From positions 9,681,775 to 9,745,774 of the forward strand of contig OZ025271.1 of the NCBI GenBank assembly GCA_964019165.1: DNA of 64,000 bases, given 5' to 3'. Shown here piece after piece: positions 35,087-46,304 of this stretch. The translations under genes and the position numbers were made by a program. Source of the stretch: Mastigias papua (lineage: Eukaryota; Cnidaria; Scyphozoa; Rhizostomeae; Mastigiidae). Under the pieces are notes generated by a model. It was given only the letters and a program-made list of their open reading frames with translations, ran no database searches and was not told where the DNA came from. Within the stretch, counting starts at the first letter, position 1. The number at the start of each line of letters is the position of its first letter.

Positions 35087-36190
35087 GTTTACGTATTCAA
35101 AAATGCCGCCTTGACCGTCAAGATGGCGGCAGTAGTCATATCGAGGCTAAATAAATTTATTGCAACAGCCCTATAGGATCTGCCATTTAAAAAAAGCTGT
35201 AAATAGTTGCAGTTGCCATTACCAAACATAGAGCAAATGTCGCCCCTGTGCTGCAGGTGTCCTTTATGTTTTTAGTCTCTTGGTAAGATATCGTTTGATT
35301 TCTATAACATATTTCGTGCAATATAAAGTTTACAGTGAGTGCAAAAAGTAGCATTAAAACTTCCAGAAAGTATTGTAACATGACTTTGTAACTTGACTTG
35401 AAATAAGTAAAATAAACCGCAGCGAATTAGGTCTATGAACAATACATTTGAATCAGATACGAAAATCTCATGAAAAACCAAAAGATATGTGTTTCTAAAT
35501 CTGATACCTAGAAATATCAGAATTGTATCTATTATTTTTGCAGGGCCGAAAAATATCATTTCTCATAAATATTTAACCCAAAACTATCACTTTGGGAAAG
35601 CATTTGACCCAAAAATATCGGACTAACCCCCCCCCCGTATGTCTGTGTGCCAAGTGCCCCCCTGGGATCCTAAACAGTGAACTGTGCGCAGTATATGGTG
35701 ATTGACATAGGCAATCTGTGGGGGGAGGGGGCAGTCATAGAATCTAGTATAGAATGTCCTCTAGTAGGGACACATCTGAGAAAGGATCACAATTATAAAA
35801 CATTTATGGCAATGCCCTCTTCTTTTAACTCCAGATTAAGCAGGGGGTCGTTATAAGCAAGGGGTTGTAAACTCCTCAATAATTATATAAGCAGGGGTCA
35901 GAATTAGTGACGGGCTTTGAAATTTATAAAACTGTGTGCCAATCTGTTTCCTTAAAGCCCATGCTAAACGACCCAACATCTCGTCCAACGGTCATCCGAC
36001 ATATATTGAACGAAAATAGTCCACTCTTGAGATAGAATCATTTGATTTGATTAGCAATCTTATATATTTTAATTATAAGCCGTTTAACCTACACTGCTAA
36101 TCTATGATTTAATTTGAATATAGGAGCAAGGAACAGCCTTAGTTAAAAGAGGCACTACATGGGAACACCACAAGTACAAGTAAGTACACA

Positions 36191-36904
36191 CTTTCACATA
36201 TGAATACCTAATGTGTCGCTGAGCCTCAGCATTCTAACAACTGTTATGATTTTGAGCCTAAGAATATTCTTATATTATAATTTAATATTTGTGATTTTGA
36301 GTCGTTATTTTCGTATAGACTATTCCTACTAAGAAGTATTAGAAATAAGAATTGTGCACATGACATTCACGGAAGAGTTATCGATTCGACTCATAGTGTA
36401 ATTATCTCTCTTATTGTATGTATGAATCTGATACATGCTTTGTTTTCTAAAGAAAACTCAAATAAGCAAATCATTCAAACCTAGATGAAGCTTACGCCTT
36501 GTATTATTCTTCTGTTATTCTTGAAATTCAGCGATATTGAGTCTTGATATTCTTATAGATTATATTCTTATACACAAGACGTGTGTATCAATGCAATATA
36601 GCTGCATCTATGGCAAGATGCAAATATGTCGAGATTTCAACAATTCACAGGGGTCATTGACTGATAAAATTTGCCATACTAATCAGGGCAGATATTGACA
36701 TGGGCAACAAGACAAATGAGCTATGAACTCTAACTGTTGCAGGCAGTAGATGATCCAGGGGTGGAGGGTCTAAGAGCGTAGTCCCTGGATATGTTTGTAG
36801 ATCATTCCCTTCAAACTCTCGCAAATGCAAGTAAAGGCCCTTTCTGAAATATTTCCTCTTACATTTCACTTACAGTGTCAATGTAATATGGCATGATATT
36901 TTAC
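36191..36904. other. No gene recognised
   Basis: AT-rich sequence that begins where block copy 2 ends. No repeat or coding signal identified. Confidence 0.4.
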
Positions 36905-36907
36905 TTA

Positions 36908-37388
36908 GGGCTGATTTATACGTCGTGCTATACTCGAGTCGAATCAATTATTTGCACCTGAAAAGTTCTAAGTGTTAATTTGGTCCGAGTGTAGCACGGC
37001 GTATAAACCAAAACAGCTCATGACCTGTTTTTAGCTCGAGTCAAATGATTGGCACGACTAGAGCTCGACTGAGTAGGCCGTGCTACACGGCCAAAGCACG
37101 GCGTTGATTTAAACGTCGCGCTTAACTCGCTTCGAATCAATTACAATTTATTGTAGTCCGCAGGGTTAATTGATAATATTCGTTATATCTATAAGGCAAT
37201 GAAGTGTAAACAAAGAAAGTTCCCGCCACCACTCCACAGCGAAGCTGCTTCGCTTACACTTGTGAAAGCGCGACAGAAGCTCGACGGATAAATCGAATTG
37301 GATTTCACTCATGAACTTTAGTCGCGCTTTTGTCGATTTTAATAGCAATTGATTCGACGCGAGTAAAGCACGACGTATAAATCAGTCC
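36908..37388. mobile_element. Harbinger-like MITE, composite, with TTA target duplication
   Basis: The left end reads GGGCTGATTTATACGTCGTG and the reverse complement of the right end GGACTGATTTATACGTCGTG, continuing through CTCGAGTCGAATCAATT-like sequence. TTA flanks both ends (36905-36907 and 37389-37391). Further copies of the terminal motif lie inside, at about 36995-37020 (inverted) and 37103-37143 (direct), so it is a composite of two or more related elements. 481 bp, non-coding. The TTA duplication points to PIF/Harbinger. Confidence 0.75.
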
Positions 37389-37391
37389 TTA

Positions 37392-40300
37392 CTCTTACCA
37401 TTACGTTAACAACGTTTATGCAAAATCCTCATGCATCTTGTGTTAGCAAAGTAGGGATCCGGACTACCCATTGTCCCCATTGGGTACGCCACTGGTTGCT
37501 ACACTAATGCTGCATCATCCAACATTTTTGAAAATATTTAGATGTCCTCAATCATTTATAGGATAATTCAACAAGATGGGCAAACGATCCAACATTCGTC
37601 ATCAAACAAATGCTTAATGAATTGTCCGGGGCTTTACACATTGAAATTAAAAATCTTCTAAGTCAGTAACTCGACATATTCCAGGTTTACCAAAACAAAC
37701 TTCAGGATTTAATACACAGGGACTCGCAAGACGATGGAGATCTCAAACACTTCTTCCAAAAAAATTAAGAGAGAGGCGTCTATTCGGGGTGCAAGAGTAG
37801 ACGCAATTGTAGGTACATTCACATTAACAACTCACATTGTATTCTTACATGATGATAAAACAACCCTAACAATTGCCGCTCTCTCCTGCACAAAGGTCTT
37901 TCTTAGGTGGGCCAAATACTGTGAAAAAATATTTTATTTTTCCCACCGCTACTAGGGAAAGCATTGAATATACTGTTGCAAAATACTGCTCTGTGTGGAA
38001 GGGGTTACATTATATTCATTAATAATTCAGCAGTGTCCATCATTTATTCTATTTCTGATACGTTTATCTGCTCATTATTATCAAAGAACCTCGACAAGAG
38101 TGAACATATGAAAAGTCTTCCATTGCTAACTCTAAAGAATATCATTCTACGTCATAGACTATGCAAACAATTTTATTATGCCCAATTGTGGATTATAGCC
38201 ATGCCTTCGAGAATTCCCAATTATAAACAATTGGCTGGCTACATGCAATTATAGGATGTGCTTCAAGTACTCTGTGCTGCCCTCTCAAATTATAGGACTT
38301 GGACAAGGGAAAACGCCAGAGTTGTAAAGATTAAGATGTAGCTGCGCAGGAGAAATGGGCATTTCAGAGTAATACCCAGGGAACAATTTAAGATCAGGTT
38401 TTATAGATATTAGGGAGACGAACAGTGTCATATTAAGATACAAATATTCAGGATAGAAAGTGCGATCTGAAAATAGTGATATTCTACTGAGAACCTTTTG
38501 TTGTTCTTAAGACATGTTTGGATGGACTTCGACTCATAGTGTCACAAAAGTGGAGATTGAGGGAAATACCCTATGGCTTATGCTATAAAGCTCTATTGCA
38601 GATCCGCTTCATGCATTTCCTATCAGGATGGCGACGGAGTTTGGGAGCCTCAGCTCTGGGAGGGGTTTCACTGTATGTTATCCAACTTTACTACCAAATG
38701 TAACTTAGTACACTTATTGACAACCAGGGGCACAGCTACGGAGGAATCCTAGGGATGCAGACCTCTGCCATTTTTCAAAATCGTAAAAGTAGCCATTTTC
38801 TTGAAAAAGCTTAGAGCTATATGTTCTATTTTTGTTAAATAGATCTGATTATAATCACCCTTAGACATGAAAGTAGTAACATCTTAAAAGTTGTTCTTTC
38901 TTAACGTCAGGGCCCTGGATGTCAATAGGTCTAGGGGAATGGTAATTCAAGAATTCTCAAATTTGACTCTGTGCCCCTACATAAATAGGGCATTCTAACA
39001 TATTTGGATCATTCACATATTCATGAGATTAGGCTCACTTGCAAGTAGATAACGACCATCACTTACTCCTCGTGATATTCCTGTTTTGGGGAGAGTTGAT
39101 TTTCTCCAATTTCCCTCAGTGAAAACAACCAGAGACAGTGGCCTTGCCCATCTCTTAAATGGAGGAAAAATTCTAATGGAAGAAACGCAATCTAGCATTG
39201 TCTGTTACTCCATGGAGGTCTAAGCGACGAGAGCTTGGAACATAAATTCTTTATCTATTTTGTTACTGTTTCCCTTTTTGGAGAAAATTCACTAATATGG
39301 TACATATTCGTAGACAGCTGATGAGGATTGGGGGACATTGTATCACTCTATGAGGTAAATGAGCTATTCAATACAACACAAAATACAATCTCATAAATTA
39401 TTGGAGATTGCCTGTCCTGCCCACAAATGCCTACGTGACTGTTGTTACTTAACCAAAATTGCCTTGCTTCTCATCCATCAGGCAGGGCACCTTTATAGCA
39501 TGGATATTCCTACCGGCAAATTTTTCAAGAAACTCTTTACTCTCAAGTTTTCTTTGCATTGTACAATTTTCATGCATCTGCCATTAAGCACTATACTACT
39601 CATCCAATTTTTATTCTGGTAGATTCAAATCCGGCCAGGCAAGAGGGATGAGGCTTGAAAAACTTTCTCTCGTGTCATATCTAGCCATGATGGGCCTCCT
39701 ATGTCTCAAATGGATGTATTAAGCCTTCCCACAACTCTCCCTCTGGGTCATTTATTACACTAATAATTGCCACGAATGGAGTAGCTGTACCCCTCTCTCC
39801 TAATAAATCACCTTTGCTACCGTCTCTTCAAAGCTTGAAAGTATCAATCCAACCAGTATTCTCTTAGAAGAATTTCTGGTATGCCTTTCCATGTGGACTT
39901 GACCCAAAATTCCTAGTTGCACACCTGAAAGCCCTCTATATTCCTTCAATTTTGAGCCCTCTTCACTAGGTGCAAACATTGCCGTATTCAGCATAGGTTA
40001 GTTGTAACCCATTTCTGTTCACATGGCAACTTTCTGAAAACTGGTGTGACTACCAATCAACGGCGAACCTGGCTTAGTTTTATTTATGCGCGCACAACTC
40101 ACAATATTGCGCAATTGTTGACAGCTCCTCAGAAAACCGTTGTCTTTCTTCAAGTCTCTGTTCCAGTTTCTCGCAAGTAAGGACTAGTTTTATTTATGTT
40201 CATATGATGCAATTTAACCTGAGTTAGATTTAGCCCAAGTTGAACCTAGGTTAGTTTGCGTAGTATGAACATGGTTTTATACTCCATTGGAGCCATACTT

Positions 40301-43300
40301 CTGGAATCAACATACAATTTAAAAAAGTGCAGCAGTAGTATACCGAGTGCAATAAGACTATTAGGGGTGTCATACCTTACATACCCCGCTGTAAATCTTC
40401 CCATGTATCACTGCATCTGATTCTCTGGAATCAAGTATTCTATTTTCTATGGTTTAAACCTACAACAGTTCTTCATCTTAACTTTCCTGCATGAGCAAAG
40501 AGGAGCCGAATCTTCCAGCTGGATGGGGAATACCCTGGTCATTCCCCTTTTAACTTTCTGCACGAATTGAAAGCATAATGAAGTCAAATATAAGCGGCAG
40601 TACGCTAGTCTTTCAACTTCTGAGCCTATTTGTATGTCAAAAACAGAGATTTCACACAGATTCTCACGCACTGTCTTTGCAACCCCAAAGCTTTGATGTT
40701 CTCCATACTTCAAGAGCTTCTTTCTCTAAGCTGTTTAATCAAAAGGCCAACACAGTATAAGACATTGGCTCTGGATAACAAGGAAATTGCATTCAGTTGT
40801 AACAAGTTAGTTTTTCGTTCGATTCATTAACAGTTAAGGCCTACATTACCTTTATCCTTTGTGTCACTTTGAAATACGTCATTTCATAAACATGAATCGC
40901 ATTATAGCTATCTGGCGTATGTTACTGAGTTTAAGAGCAGAAATTATCTTGCTCCAGTCTATGATTTTTGTTTGACTCTCAAGCCTAGTACAATAACTTG
41001 AACTTCTATATCCTCTAGTGTTGGAGGACAGCCTATCTTGCCGAATTAAAAATTATTAACCAATAAAAACACAATTTCTTGTAATTGCATGTATTGTTTG
41101 ATAACTTAAATGATATACACGTCATAGCTATGACTTCCATATAAGTGGGCTGAAAAGCAGAGCAAATGTAACCAGATACAATATAATCACAAAAGAACCC
41201 CCTTAAGGTATCAGAGCAGGAGGGGATTAATCTAACCAGGGGAAGGGAAAGATGCAGTAGTTATTTGTTTACACCTAGCAAATAAACGTGCTCCTTCTCT
41301 TCGTAATTCTAATACAAAATATTAGGCTAATAAACTAGCATATCGCAGCTCATGGTTCTTACGGCTGTTTGAAAATATTTCCTAACTCTTCTAAGACCTC
41401 CAGGACAATTATCAACACTTTCTCTGACTTTTCAAATACTTTCAATGGATTTCGTCATATCATCAACAATGAATAGTATCGACAATGAAAGAGTGAAAGC
41501 AACGAGAGTGCAAGAACGCCGTTGCCAGGAAAGCATCCCCTTGCTGTTCTAGGCTTTCCAGGTTTCCACTAACCTCAACCCTAAATTCCCTGACATTGTC
41601 AGCTTTTTCATTACTTATTAATTACATTATTTATTTTTTCATTACCCTTATTCCCTGACTTATTCCATGACCTTATTCCAGATTGCCAAAGTTTTTCAAA
41701 CTCCTGATAACCATACACATCAACACTGAGCTCAATGGTTATACTCCTGGAAAAGAATACTTTACAGCTAGTATACAAGAAAGTCGGTGATTTATAATAT
41801 CACACGTATGTTACGTGACACCATCCCGCTGCCCCATACCCCAACCAATAGACCTTAGATTGGCTCTGCGGAAGCGAACACTTTAATTAGAAATAAACAA
41901 TACGCTGTCGCTCCCGACAATAATGTCATTTTCTATACAACTTTGTGAACTTCTAAATACATGGTTTTAAATGAAGTTCTCAATCTTAACCTATTGACCA
42001 TTTTGGTAACTTCTCAGGTTAAACACTAACGTGTTATGCAAAGAACGCCATGAGAAAATGAGGTGTTTTTACTAGGTAACTTACCTGATAAGAAAATATC
42101 TTGGAAATGTATAGTCTCCTGATAAAACGCTCGCATTCATTTAACAAGGTAACTGTCAACGAACAATATCACATCAAAGGCAAAACATTGAAGCCAAAAC
42201 GAGACTAGGTACTTCATGTGTATACGTATCCAATTCAACATGAAATGTCTTGCGAGGCAGTTGCTTGCAATATGACAATTGAAGGGTGATATTAAAGACC
42301 TAATTCCAATGAAATTGTAGTGAAATGGAAATCAGTTCGATTATATCAATCAATGGTACTAAAAAGTAAAACATCAGATTACGAGGTGGTACAGGGATAA
42401 ATGAGCTTGAATTCTTAACCCATCCCAACTGAACTACATTTAGAGGTATTTACATATACATTTGGAGCTAATAGGTAACGGACTCTTGTAGATTGGTATA
42501 GCAAAAAGTCTGCTTCACACATCATTTATCAGGGTCAACTTTAATGATAGCTAATGTACGATTTTCTGTAATCTATACTTCATTATGGTAGTTCTATGAC
42601 AAAATGTTGAATGAGGAAATTTATCATATTGTCAGGTAACATTTTCTACTATTCTGCCAGTTTACCTGATTGCAAGACAAAATCATAAAAATTTTGCATC
42701 AGTACATTTTAGATTATTTTAGTCTTGCCTTCATTGTCTATTTTGTTGAGAAGTAGCTTTCATTTTGATAACAACGTTTTCATGACGTCATCAGATTTGC
42801 ACATTGCATATAGATTTATTGCTTGTTAGTTGGCTTTAGGAATATTTTAGTCAGTGTCGTTTCCCTTAGTATCAAAAGCAATAATGAATTGGATGCTAAT
42901 ACTGTAAATTTGTGTTTTTAATTAACTTTGTATAATTTTCACTCAATTGGGTATAAGTTTAACAAATCGACTTTGATGTCAATCTGGAATGCTGGACAAG
43001 GGAATAAATGAATTAGTCATTGAATAAAAAACAAATAAATCAATTAATCAAACTTTGGAGCTATTAAAATAGTACTAACGCTCGACAGGGGGTTAACGGG
43101 GTACCAAGAAAAGAGCATGAATACTTACGAGGTGAAGGGGTTCTATTCAAAGAATGTGCGTACTCCCATGTAATTGTGAAGCATCCTACATTTTGAAGTA
43201 ATACGCACAAGATCGTTCTAACCATGAAAAGTCTTAGATATAAATTTTAGATTTCTTTTCGTATTACACTTTAAGAAAGTTGAAAATGGTGAGATAAACA

Positions 43301-44512
43301 ATAGATTTAAATATTTTGATGTACGTGAGCTCAGGGGGAAGGATTAACTCCAATGCGTACATGGATAAGGGGAGTCCAAAATTGATGAACATTGAGCGTA
43401 CGCTGCTTTTGCAAGACCCCATATCAATAAACTGATGTTTGACATTTATACGAAGCTGCAAATGGTGTCTTCTAGCAACCTCTTTATCTGCATATTAGTA
43501 CGTTCTCTATACCTGCATCTGTTGTTTCTACATAGAATTGAGAAATCCCCCCCCCCCACCTTCCCCCGGCAAAAAATGGCTCTGCATACCCTCATATAAT
43601 CAATTGAAAAGGAGCAAATAGCCTCTGTTTGCATATATCGCTTTTACTGCATACGAGGTAATTTCAATAGATCATCCATAACCGTGTTTTTGCGTGGGCA
43701 TCGTTAGTGATTCATCAAAGGCAGGTTGCTTATTATGCACCATTGGAAATCTTTTATCGTTACATCGATTATTCAAGAATCTTGAATCCATGATTACACA
43801 CTGGTTATTTGCTATACCGATATAAATGAAACTTTGTACATATGGCATTACAAGCGCTAACTATAAAGCAAGTAGGCTGAAGTTCGCAAACAACGCATAT
43901 CTTTAGCTTTTGACACAGGTGAGCAATTTTAGTAGAGATATAAGGAGATTTATTGATATACTTGTATTACTTCTTATAGCTGATGAACTTTGAGTAATCT
44001 ACTTCAGGAAGGCTAAGGTAAAAAGCTTTGAATTCGCATTCCTTAATCTTAATAACAATCAATTAGCAACTATATCTAACAAAGGTGCATTTCCATAGAC
44101 TGCATAAATGATCCACAGGATTTCATATTAATTTATTTTATTTAAATTATTGAAATTTTTACTTAACTGGGTTTTAAACTCATTTCCTCATAGTAAATTA
44201 GATTCTAGAACATCAGTCTGATACCAAAAATTATCAAATATGTAATGAATATGATATGGCTGTAAGAAACTGGATTCAATATTCATCTTTAAAAGGTATC
44301 GTAAATTCTCAAACTGGCACCTTTCTAAAAACTACATGGAAAAGCCTTGATAAAGAATCTCCCCTTGAATAAGCACCATACCAATCGATTTTGTAGATTG
44401 AAATCGCAGCTTTTTGATGAAGATTAAGACGAGAGTGACGACAAAAAGAGACCACATTTAGATTATTTGACGACTATTCCATGATAATTTACTTAAAATG
44501 ACTATTCCAAGA
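37392..44512. other. Seven kilobases without a recognised gene
   Basis: I see no supported gene. Short open frames are scattered on both strands without motifs. Fragments that look like edges of old elements include CAGGGGCACAGCTACGG at 38727 and CCCTGACTTATTCC-like strings around 41580-41700, which resemble widespread animal repeats. A C run at about 43549-43557 is the only other low-complexity feature. Confidence 0.35.
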
Positions 44513-44534
44513 CTAATTCGGTGTAACCATAAAC

Positions 44535-45160
44535 GTTTCGACTCGTGCTCGAGTCATCTTCAGTATGAGGATACTGGATGAGACAGAAATATAAAGTAAG
44601 GGTGGATCAAAAACCACGTGATGGGAATGGACGAATAGGAAAGATGCGGAAGAAAAGGACGTAAAGGGAGCACTGGAAAATATAGTGATAAACAACATGT
44701 AGGAGGTACATAGCAAAGATAATAACAAATAAAAGACAAATCACTAGGGAGAGTATAGGCACCAAAAGGTGTATAGAAATGGAATACGTAGAACAAAGGT
44801 CAGAATAAAACCATGGAAATAGACGATAGCTGGGAGTTGAGGGTGGGTCTATCCCTTTGAATAAGAAGACTTTCATGAATAAGAAGATCGAAAGTCATGC
44901 TAGGTTTGCTGATAATGGAGAACTCACCATACCAATCCTGTAAATTGTTTATACGCCTTTTATAAATAACAGAGTCATTTGATAAGCTATTGTGGGGTTG
45001 TACCATATATATTTTTCTGCCTTGAATGGGAATCAGTGTCATAGGAGAATGCCCAGGGGCTTCTCGTAATATGATATTTTGTGGAAAAACTATTACCATT
45101 AACAGGGAAATGACGAAATAAGTATAAAGGCCTGTCTGTTGAAAGTATCTGAGGGACACT
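44535..45160 (-). pseudogene. Penelope-like element 3' fragment
   Basis: Read on the minus strand, the frame ending near 44803 has the string FDLLIHESLLIQRDRPTLNS, matching in style the C-terminal end of GIY-YIG endonuclease domains of Penelope-like retroelements (an E-LLI-x-RP-LN pattern). Downstream on the same strand lies CTGAAGAT, then a perfect 6-bp hairpin GACTCG-AGCA-CGAGTC, then GAAACG (44563-44535), a motif typical of Penelope-like termini and similar to a hammerhead ribozyme core. The reverse-transcriptase part is not present, so this is a truncated, decayed copy. Confidence 0.6.
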
Positions 45161-45328
45161 ATGGAGCCTGAAAAATTTTTGGGGGCAGTTAGGAGTTAAA
45201 CTGGCCTCAATCTATGTCAGCTACGCCACTGCTGTAAATAGGCCTTCCAATCGAATGATCCAAATTCAAAAGCATAAAAATGGCCTCCATGGGGGTTTAC
45301 TTGACCTTAATGGCTCATTAAGCAACAT

Positions 45329-46304
45329 GCATTAAAGACAAAATAATTTGGACACAAAAGTTTCGGACAAAATATTTTCGGACGTTTTTCAAAGTTATTT
45401 TGGACGTTTACAGATAAATTTCGGACGAATAAAAAAAAGCGGATATTTAGTTATTTTTAATGCTTTAAAAATATATCTTAATATTAGCTCTTTCAAGTGA
45501 TTGATTAAATTGATTTGGGGTATGAGTGAGATTTTCATCCTTCTGGGAAGTCGATTCCATTCGGGTGGCAACGGTCAGTTTTTCCTGTATAAATTAGCTG
45601 CATTGGTAGAAAGTCACCATCTGCAATCACTGTAAAGGTTCCAGTGATCTGTTTCTGCTTTCCTATCCGCCTATTACTACAGATTGTGTGCTTTGTACTT
45701 CAAGAGTTGTGTTTCTAGTACACACGTATGGAAGTCAACGAAGAAGTTAAGGACCAAGAAAATGGACAAGAAAACGAAGATGATAAAGGCCTATTTGACA
45801 ATGATCAAGCTGACAAGGACAATATTATTATTCTAGAGGATGGTGAGGCTGATTTTAGTTAAATGTATTTACAAAAATACAATTTCGTATCACTCAGTGG
45901 CTCTCTCAACACTTTCTCCCCCTTCGTGCAGTTTTGTACACGTTTTTTATTTTATAACAAACTTACCTCAGGCCGTACTAGTAGAAGTTTCTTAAATTTT
46001 CTATTGTTTTCTATTGTTAATGAAAACAAACGAAGACAGACTCTATTGTAATTTATCCCAACTTGCACTAGTAGGTTTGTTATAAAGCAGTTTCTTATAT
46101 ATACAAAACGTGTAGACAAGAAAACACGCATTTTAAACACAAAATACACAGTTTATACAAAGAAAATGTCTTGCTATATTTTCCCGTTTTGCAAAAAATT
46201 TCGGACAGTAAAAATTTCGGATGATAAAAAATTTCGGACGTTACAATTTTCAGACGCCTCAAATGTACGAAAATATTAACGTCCGAAATTTTTTGCCTTT
46301 AATG
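45329..46304. mobile_element. Terminal-inverted-repeat element with repeated TTTCGGAC motif
   Basis: The left end CATTAAAGACAAAATAATTT matches the reverse complement of the right end, CATTAAAGGCAAAAAATTTC. The motif TTTCGGAC (or its complement GTCCGAAA) recurs several times near both ends: at about 45360-45430 on the left and 46197-46290 on the right. ACATGCAT lies beside both ends but not in exact register, so the target duplication is uncertain. Superfamily unknown. Length about 976 bp. Confidence 0.6.
45728..45862 (+). CDS. 44-codon acidic open frame inside the TTTCGGAC element
   Basis: ATG at 45728 to TAA at 45860-45862. The product is very acidic (MEVNEEVKDQENGQENEDD at its start) and has no domain I know. 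It lies centrally in the inverted-repeat element, so it may be a remnant of the element's own gene or of a captured exon. Its length is compatible with chance. Confidence 0.2.
   Translation: MEVNEEVKDQENGQENEDDKGLFDNDQADKDNIIILEDGEADFS

Larger units (their letters stand above)
31434..35171 (+). mobile_element. ISL2EU-type transposon, block copy 2
   Basis: Duplicate of 14498-18235 with the same terminal repeats and TA flanks. It was copied as part of the block, not by its own transposition, because the flanking sequence is duplicated too. Confidence 0.8.
31254..35666. mobile_element. Inverted-repeat element with 9-bp duplication, block copy 2
   Basis: Duplicate of 14318-18729, including the ATCCTAAAC flanks. 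It carries the only length difference between the blocks, one extra C in its right terminal repeat. Confidence 0.6.
20987..36190 (+). repeat. 15.2-kb duplicated block, copy 2
   Basis: Same as 4051-19253 at +16936 (+16937 after the C run). It is one base longer because of 10 rather than 9 C at 35627-35636. It is preceded directly by a BEL LTR and followed by CTTTCACATATG, sequence not found after copy 1. Confidence 0.97.

Noticed and set aside
44513..44876. Three overlapping minus frames near the Penelope-like end
   Set aside because: Mutually overlapping and without motifs; only the frame at 44800-45159 has the GIY-YIG-like C-terminal string.
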